NCBI RefSeq assembly: GCF_009467795.1
Contig: NZ_WIAX01000013.1
Span: forward strand, 186,001-250,000
Direction of reading: 5' to 3'
Source of the DNA: Nesterenkonia halophila
GTDB lineage: Bacteria; Actinomycetota; Actinomycetes; Actinomycetales; Micrococcaceae
DNA: 64,000 bases
This document shows positions 59,314-64,000 of this stretch, piece by piece. Position 1 is the first letter of the stretch, and every line of letters starts with the position of its first letter. The translations under genes and the position numbers were made by a program. A model generated the notes under the pieces. The model had not been told where the DNA came from. It was given only the letters and a program-made list of their open reading frames with translations, and did not search any database.

Positions 59314-60195
59314 TCAGCGCTTCATGCGATCGATGATGTCGACGGCCACGCGCCGGTCGGCGCCGTAGGTAGGGTGGCGGAACTCCACGATGTCGCCGGC
59401 CGGATCCACGCCGGCCGCTGCCGCGCCCTCGGCGGCGTCCAGGCGCGGCGTGCGGAGATCGACGACGGCGCCGTCGAGACCCGGGAAGGCCCACATCGCA
59501 TCCACCGCCAGCGAGACGACGTCCTCGCCCAGGTCGTCGAGGACATCCACAGTGATGGCCCGGCCCGGCGCGCCGCTGAGCTCCTCGAGGAAGATCACTC
59601 GGCCCTCCTCGGGCACGAGCTCCTCGTCCAGCCCCTGCCGCGCGAGGTGGCGGCGCACCCGCTTGCGGGGCAGGTCGGCCAGGTAGGCGCTCTTCCGCCA
59701 GACGCTCTGCTCCGCGGCGATCAGTCCGGCCAGCGAGTCCTCGCCGGTGCCGACCACATGACGCGGCACGCGCACGACGGCGGCGACCACGGTCTCGCCG
59801 AGCACATAGCAGCGCAGCGCGAGCGCCCCGCCGTCGGCGGAGTCTCCGACCGCGCCGTGGGCGGAGGGTTCGGAATCGCCGGCCTCCGACGCCGTCGGCA
59901 CGCCGGCGGCGCGGAGGTATCCCTGCTGGAGGCGGGACGATCCGGCGGCCTGGGCGGCCTGGGCGCTGACCAGGTTCGTCTCCCGCCCGTCGAAGCTGCC
60001 GACCAGCCGGGCGCCGGCGTAGAAGAGCAGGTGGGTCTTGCCGACCCGCCGCAGCGTGAGTCCGCGGGCTTTCGCGGCCCGTTCCAGGAGACCCCCGGTC
60101 GAGACCACGCCGTCCCGCGGCCAGTACCTCATGCCCTCCCGCGGGGTGATGCGGTCGACGATGAACTCTTCGACGGACGTCGGCTCGGTCTCCAC
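59314..60195 (-). CDS. ATP-grasp-like protein, function unknown
   Basis: A 293-residue protein. A basic N-terminal domain (LLERAAKARGLTLRRVGKTHLLFYAG) is followed by SRLQQGYLRAAGVPTA, reminiscent of the second strand-helix of ATP-grasp ligases (K-x-x-x-x-x-x-L-x-x-x-G-V-P). The C-terminus includes VIFLEELSGAPGRAITVDVLDD and an Asp/Glu-bearing GAVVDLRTP. I could not assign all ATP or metal residues, so the call is tentative. It is convergent with the NeuB-like gene and divergent from a glycosyltransferase gene. The GTG at 60195 coincides with the predicted transcription start (see promoter). Confidence 0.55.
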   Translation of the reverse strand: METEPTSVEEFIVDRITPREGMRYWPRDGVVSTGGLLERAAKARGLTLRRVGKTHLLFYAGARLVGSFDGRETNLVSAQAAQAAGSSRLQQGYLRAAGVPTASEAGDSEPSAHGAVGDSADGGALALRCYVLGETVVAAVVRVPRHVVGTGEDSLAGLIAAEQSVWRKSAYLADLPRKRVRRHLARQGLDEELVPEEGRVIFLEELSGAPGRAITVDVLDDLGEDVVSLAVDAMWAFPGLDGAVVDLRTPRLDAAEGAAAAGVDPAGDIVEFRHPTYGADRRVAVDIIDRMKR

Positions 60196-60202
60196 CGGAT
60201 CA

Positions 60203-60231
60203 GGTATACGGCGTGCACGGGGGCGCGTCAA
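60203..60231 (-). promoter_or_regulatory. Strong promoter giving a leaderless transcript
   Basis: On the minus strand TTGACG (60231-60226), a 17-base spacer and TATACC (60208-60203) are followed, after seven bases, by the GTG start of the ATP-grasp-like gene. There is no room for a Shine-Dalgarno sequence, so initiation should be leaderless. Confidence 0.6.
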
Positions 60232-60239
60232 ATGTCTTC

Positions 60240-60283
60240 GCACCGTCGCGGCACCGTCGCGGCACCGTCGCGGCGCCGTCGCC
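60240..60283 (+). repeat. Four tandem 11-bp units
   Basis: GCACCGTCGCG occurs three times exactly and once with two changes, directly upstream of the -35 element of the leaderless promoter in the 214-bp divergent region 60196-60409. Confidence 0.7.
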
Positions 60284-60409
60284 GCACCGCCCGCGCAGCG
60301 GCGCGAGTCCGGGGCCGCGGCCCCGGGGCCGGGTCGCGCCGGGACCCCAGCGGCTATCATGACGGACGGCCGCCCCTCCCCTCCCTCTGCGACGAAGGAC
60401 CTGTGCGTG

Positions 60410-62479
60410 ATGACCACTCACCCCGTCCCGGACGCCGCCGCGCTCGACGCGCTGCTGCGGCGCGGGCACGAGGCGCTGCGGCAGGGGCGGCACGCCCGGG
60501 CGATCGGCGCCTACGAGGAGGCGAAGCGCACCTTCGGCGAGCTCGCCGACGTCGTCGACTTCTCCCTCGACCTGGCCCGCCGCCGGGCCGCGCGCGACTC
60601 CCCGGCGCAGCCGGTGGCCCCCGGCGTGCACCGGCGGTACGGGGCCGCGGCCGCCGCGGCAGGGCTGCTGGACGCGAAGCAGCTGCCGGCCGACGCCGAG
60701 CCGGACTCGCCCTCCGCGGACCGGCCGTCCGCCGAGGGCCCGCTGGTCTCGGTGATCATGCCGATCGAGCACGTCCCGGAGGGCCTCGGCCACGGCCCGC
60801 GCGCCGTCGTCGGCGAGGCCGTGCGCAGCGTGCTGGACCAGACCTGCCCGGACTGGGAGCTGCTGGTCTGCGACGCCTCCGACGCCGAGGACGTCGCCGA
60901 AGTCGTCCATCTGCACCCGGACCGCCGACTCGCCCACCACCGGCTGCCCGGAGCGGCCGGCGCGACGGCGCGCAACCACGGGATCGCCCGCGCCGCCGGG
61001 CCGATCCTCGCCTTCCTCGCCCCGGAGGACGTCTGGCATCCGCGCCACCTGGAGGAGGTGGTCCGCGTCCACCGCGCGGGCCCGCATCCGGTGGTCCGCA
61101 GCGGACAGTGGGAGGCCGCGCTCGACGGCGAGGACCTCGTGGCGGCCTCGGTGACGCCGGAGCCTCGCGCAGAGGCGGCGCTGAGCACCGTCAGCCTGCA
61201 CCGCGCCGCGCTCGACGAGGTCGGCGTCTTCGATCCGCGGCTCGACGGCGCCCAGGACCGCGAGCTGCTCGCCCGCTGCGCCCGGCACTGGACGCCGGTG
61301 CAGCTCGACGCGCCGCTGGTCCTGCGACGCCGCCCGGCAGCGGGCGACGCCGTCGGCCCGGCGCCCGAGGGCGGCCCCGCGGTGGACGCCGCCGTGGATG
61401 CCGCGGCCGCCCCCTCCGTCGACGCCGCCATCGACACGGCGCTGCGGCCGCGCGCCCTCGACGACTGGCGCCCAGTGACCGATCCGGCGCGCACGATCGC
61501 GATCAAGATCGCCGCCCCGAGCCGGGAGACCGCCTGGGAATGGGGCGACTTCCACTTCGCCCGCCATCTGGCCGATGCGCTGGAGCGGCTCGGCTGGCGC
61601 TGCGCCGTGCACTGCCTCGACCGGTGGTACACCCACGACGCCGACATCAACCTGGTGCTGCGCGGGCGCGTGCGCTTCGACCCCGACCGCAGCCGCGCCG
61701 CGCGGAACCTGCTGTGGAGCATCAGCCATCCCGACCGGCTCGTCGGCCGCGAGGAGCTCGACGCCTACGACCACGTCTTCGTCGCCTCCTCGCCCTTCGC
61801 CGCGGAGCTCGATCAGCTCACCGACGCCCCGGTCTCGGTGCTCCACCAGGCCACCGATCCGGAGGTCTTCGCCGACCCCGAGCAGCCGGCTGAGCTGCCG
61901 GAGCCGGTGGCGTTCATCGGCAACTCGCGCGGCGTGCGGCGGCGGCTGGTCTCCTGGGCGGTGGAGGCCGACGTCGACCTCGCCGTCTGGGGCACCCGGT
62001 GGGAGCGGTTCCTGCCCGAGCGCATGGTCCACGGCGACCACGTCCCGAACGACGAGCTCGCCGCCCACTATGCCGGCGCCGCCATCGTGCTCAACGACCA
62101 CTGGGAGACGATGGCCGCGCACGGGTATCTCTCCAACCGGCTCTTCGACGCCAGCGCCGCCGGGGCCTTCGTCGTCTCCGACCCCGCCGCCGGGATCGAG
62201 GAGACCTTCGGCGAGGACATCCCCGTGGTCGACTCGCCGCAGGCGCTGCGGCGCACTGTCGACTGGTACCTGCAGCACCCCGAGGAGCGCCGCGCCCGGG
62301 CCGAGCGGGCGCGCGAGCGGGTGCTGGCCCGGCACACCTTCGACCACCGGGCCTGGGAGCTGACCCTGGTGCTGCGGCGCCTCGCCGCGGCTCAGGCGGC
62401 CGGGTCAGCTCAGTCTGCCGGGTCGGCTCAGTCTGCCGAGCGGCGCAGCAGCCGGCGCACGGCCTTCGCCGCCCGGTAG
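60410..62479 (+). CDS. GT2-like plus CgeB-like glycosyltransferase
   Basis: A 689-residue protein. After a short TPR-like start (residues 5-60) a GT2-like domain runs about 110-320: VSVIMPIEHVPEG, SVLDQTCPDWELLVCDASDAED, ARNHGIARAAGPILAFL. Its usual Asp-x-Asp is replaced by LAPEDVWHP, so activity needs checking. From about 365 a CgeB-like GT-B domain follows: EWGDFHFARHLADALERLGW, LLWSISHPDRLV, FIGNSRGVRRRL, GYLSNRLFDASAAGAFVVSDP. GTG 60407 or ATG 60410 may start it, with GAAGGA before. The 3' end overlaps the convergent coiled-coil gene by 52 bases. The protein is related to the one at 48943-52332. Confidence 0.82.
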   Translation: MTTHPVPDAAALDALLRRGHEALRQGRHARAIGAYEEAKRTFGELADVVDFSLDLARRRAARDSPAQPVAPGVHRRYGAAAAAAGLLDAKQLPADAEPDSPSADRPSAEGPLVSVIMPIEHVPEGLGHGPRAVVGEAVRSVLDQTCPDWELLVCDASDAEDVAEVVHLHPDRRLAHHRLPGAAGATARNHGIARAAGPILAFLAPEDVWHPRHLEEVVRVHRAGPHPVVRSGQWEAALDGEDLVAASVTPEPRAEAALSTVSLHRAALDEVGVFDPRLDGAQDRELLARCARHWTPVQLDAPLVLRRRPAAGDAVGPAPEGGPAVDAAVDAAAAPSVDAAIDTALRPRALDDWRPVTDPARTIAIKIAAPSRETAWEWGDFHFARHLADALERLGWRCAVHCLDRWYTHDADINLVLRGRVRFDPDRSRAARNLLWSISHPDRLVGREELDAYDHVFVASSPFAAELDQLTDAPVSVLHQATDPEVFADPEQPAELPEPVAFIGNSRGVRRRLVSWAVEADVDLAVWGTRWERFLPERMVHGDHVPNDELAAHYAGAAIVLNDHWETMAAHGYLSNRLFDASAAGAFVVSDPAAGIEETFGEDIPVVDSPQALRRTVDWYLQHPEERRARAERARERVLARHTFDHRAWELTLVLRRLAAAQAAGSAQSAGSAQSAERRSSRRTAFAAR

Positions 62480-62739
62480 GCGCGGGAGTTCTCCGCACGT
62501 CGGGCGCGGGCCTCGGCGTCGCGGAGCCGGCCGGTGAGCTCGCGGACCCTGGTGCGCTGCTCGCCGAGCTCGACGCGCTGCTGCTCGCGGACCACCAGCA
62601 GTTCGGCGCACTCGCTCTGCAGCCGCTGCAGCTCCTCGGTGATCCGCCGGTTCTCGACGTCGAGGCTCTGCACCTGCTGCTCCAGGTCCTGCTGCTGGTC
62701 CTGCTGCTGGTCCTGCGGGGAGTCGGGTGCTGCGCTCAC
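62428..62739 (-). CDS. Small coiled-coil protein
   Basis: A 103-residue protein starting at GTG. The N-terminus is Gln/Asp-rich (two DQQQ units encoded by a 12-bp tandem repeat near 62686-62714). A long heptad-type coiled coil occupies about residues 18-85 (DVENRRITEELQRLQSECAELL and onwards), and the C-terminus is strongly basic (RAAKAVRRLLRRSAD). No enzyme domain is present. Adjacent to glycosyltransferase genes it may be a scaffold or membrane-surface partner. The gene is short and overlaps the convergent glycosyltransferase gene, but the coiled-coil pattern argues that it is real. Confidence 0.6.
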   Translation of the reverse strand: MSAAPDSPQDQQQDQQQDLEQQVQSLDVENRRITEELQRLQSECAELLVVREQQRVELGEQRTRVRELTGRLRDAEARARRAENSRAYRAAKAVRRLLRRSAD

Positions 62740-62799
62740 GGGCGAGTCCGCCTTCCGTCTGCTCGATCCGCCCCGTCCGCCGGGGCGCCGACGATCAGT

Positions 62800-64000
62800 C
62801 TATTCCACGCCGCGCGCCGCCTCGGCGGCGGCCCGGATCGTCGCGGCGTCCTCGGAGGCGAAGGCTTCCAGCATCAGTCGGGCCTCGGGCACCAGAGTCG
62901 TCCGCGAGGTCTCCGCCCCGTAGAGCTCGGCCAGCGTGGTCGCCTCGCGCGCCAGGTCGACGACGGCGTCGTCGTCGGTCTTCCGCCGGACCAGCACCGG
63001 CAGATGGACCTTCAGCAGCCGGTTCCAGTAGTGCGCCCGCATCCGGCCGGCCCGCCGGGCGGCCTCCCCGCCCTCGCCGCGGGCCAGCGCGAGCACGCCG
63101 AAGCAGTCGTGGAGGAACTGCAGCTGCCGGCGGGCGGAGATCTCGGCCCGCGAGACGTGCGTGCGCCGCCCCGGCCGGCCGGACCGGCCGGGCCGGTCGG
63201 ACGCCGCCGTCGGGCTCGGATCCTCCAGCGTGAGGAAGTAGCAGTCGACGTCGTCGACGAAGGCCACTGCGCGAGCGTGGAGGAAGACGCTGATCATGTA
63301 CGGGTGGTCGCTGGCGTAGATGAGCGACTCGTTGAACCGGCAGCCCAGGTCGCGGAGGAAGTCGGTGCGGAACAGCTTCTGCACGTGCAGGCTGTTCAAC
63401 CAGCCGGGGTGGTAGTCGTCGCGGCGCTGAGTCGCCATCTTCGGCGGGAGCACGTTCGGCGCCGAGCGGTTCACCCCCACGTAGCGGCCGACGACGACGT
63501 CGGCGGACTCGCGCGCCGCGGCCCGAGTCATCGCCTCCAGCGCCTGACGCCCCAGGTAGTCGTCGGCGTCGAGCAGGAAGACGTGCTCGCCGGCGGCGGC
63601 GTCGACGATCGTGTTGCGCCCGGCCGAGGGGCTGCCGGTGGGGGCATGGCTGGTCACGGTGAACGCCGCCCAGTCCGCCGCCTCGGCGTAGCTCCGCGCC
63701 GTCTCCACCGTGTCGTCGGTGGAGCCGTCGTCGACGACCAGCACCTCGATCTGCTCGGCGCCCAGCGTCTGCTCCGCGAGGCTCTCCAGGCAGCGGCCGA
63801 TCCGCTCGGCCTCGTGGTGCGAGGTGATGCCGACGGTGACCAGCGGCGCGCCCTCCGGACGCTGCGAGGCCGCGTCCCGCGGGACCGGGCGCGGACGACG
63901 GCGCGCGGCGAGGTCCGGGGCGGGCCGCGGGCGCAGCCGGGAGGCGACCGCCGTCGACACGGCGGCGACCCGCTGCCGCGCCGGCGCCCGCAGCCGGGCC
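62800..64000 (-). CDS. GT2 glycosyltransferase, 5' end possibly beyond the window
   Basis: At least 386 residues of a GT2 protein: VTVGITSHHEAERIGRCLESLAEQT, EVLVVDDGSTDDTVETA, AGRNTIVDAAAGEHVFLLDADDYLG (nucleotide-sugar-binding Asp-Asp) and the substrate-side region CRFNESLIYASDHPYMISVF. A GTG at 63960 is in frame, but the reading frame stays open and Arg-rich to the window edge and no clear ribosome-binding site precedes the GTG. The true start may therefore lie outside. It is the next minus-strand gene upstream of the coiled-coil gene, 60 bases away, and belongs to the polymer locus. Confidence 0.85.
   Translation of the reverse strand, partial: ARLRAPARQRVAAVSTAVASRLRPRPAPDLAARRRPRPVPRDAASQRPEGAPLVTVGITSHHEAERIGRCLESLAEQTLGAEQIEVLVVDDGSTDDTVETARSYAEAADWAAFTVTSHAPTGSPSAGRNTIVDAAAGEHVFLLDADDYLGRQALEAMTRAAARESADVVVGRYVGVNRSAPNVLPPKMATQRRDDYHPGWLNSLHVQKLFRTDFLRDLGCRFNESLIYASDHPYMISVFLHARAVAFVDDVDCYFLTLEDPSPTAASDRPGRSGRPGRRTHVSRAEISARRQLQFLHDCFGVLALARGEGGEAARRAGRMRAHYWNRLLKVHLPVLVRRKTDDDAVVDLAREATTLAELYGAETSRTTLVPEARLMLEAFASEDAATIRAAAEAARGVE

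Noticed and set aside
60240-60283. Tandem 11-bp units considered as a CRISPR-like or iteron array
   Set aside because: Units are contiguous with no spacers and only four in number; no cas, rep or partition genes are nearby.

Overview
The window is chromosomal DNA from a high-GC Gram-positive actinomycete. The base composition is very GC-rich, stop and start codons repeatedly overlap (ATGA/GTGA), GTG and TTG starts are common, and LacI-type regulators, sugar-binding lipoproteins and rhamnan-type wall-polymer glycosyltransferases are abundant. I would place it in Micrococcales with modest confidence and cannot name the genus. No rRNA, tRNA, CRISPR array, insertion sequence or phage gene was recognised.

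Region 1 (1-33 kb) is a carbohydrate-utilisation region that looks dedicated to pectin, especially rhamnogalacturonan. It holds a truncated sugar ABC permease with its binding lipoprotein and a DeoR/LacI hybrid regulator. It also holds three paralogous binding lipoproteins (2848-4122, 4373-5662, 10231-11529), a serine hydrolase with a DUF2264 protein, and a LacI repressor. A 13-20 kb plus-strand operon follows (Gfo/Idh oxidoreductase, DUF993, TIM-barrel isomerase, Gfo/Idh-DUF6807 fusion, M24-like protein, universal stress protein). Then come a secreted PL11 rhamnogalacturonan lyase, a secreted CE12-type acetylesterase, an NAD-dependent epimerase/dehydrogenase, another Gfo/Idh enzyme, two ABC permeases, an enolase-superfamily enzyme and a glycerate kinase. 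Extracellular backbone cleavage and deacetylation, ABC import, oxidoreductive steps and entry of glycerate into central metabolism fit together, but no intracellular step is proven. Two operator families can be read: a TGATCGTT-core motif near the DeoR/LacI gene and the secreted enzymes, and a LacI-type motif near the permease operon, one binding protein and the 13 kb operon.

Region 2 (33-39 kb) is a minus-strand run of an SLC13-type permease, cysQ, cysD and a cysN-cysC fusion. It makes PAPS and removes PAP; no PAPS reductase or sulfite reductase is present in the window.

Region 3 (38.6-64 kb) is a surface-glycopolymer locus. It contains a CDP-glycerol-type transferase, a sulfotransferase-like protein, a polysaccharide pyruvyl transferase, giant multidomain glycosyltransferases (WsaF-GT2, GT2-CgeB-like), an AlgX/AlgJ-like acetyltransferase candidate, an RgpF-type rhamnan protein and dTDP-L-rhamnose genes (rmlA, rmlB, an rmlC-rmlD fusion). 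A NeuB-like fusion, an ATP-grasp-like protein on an apparently leaderless transcript, a coiled-coil protein and further glycosyltransferases complete it. Together with region 2, I infer a rhamnose-containing polymer that may be sulfated, pyruvylated and acetylated.

Non-coding DNA is rich in structure: several long perfect inverted repeats, a family of three related hairpin terminators, a duplicated 237-bp promoter/terminator module, and a dispersed short repeat at 9.5 and 11.9 kb.
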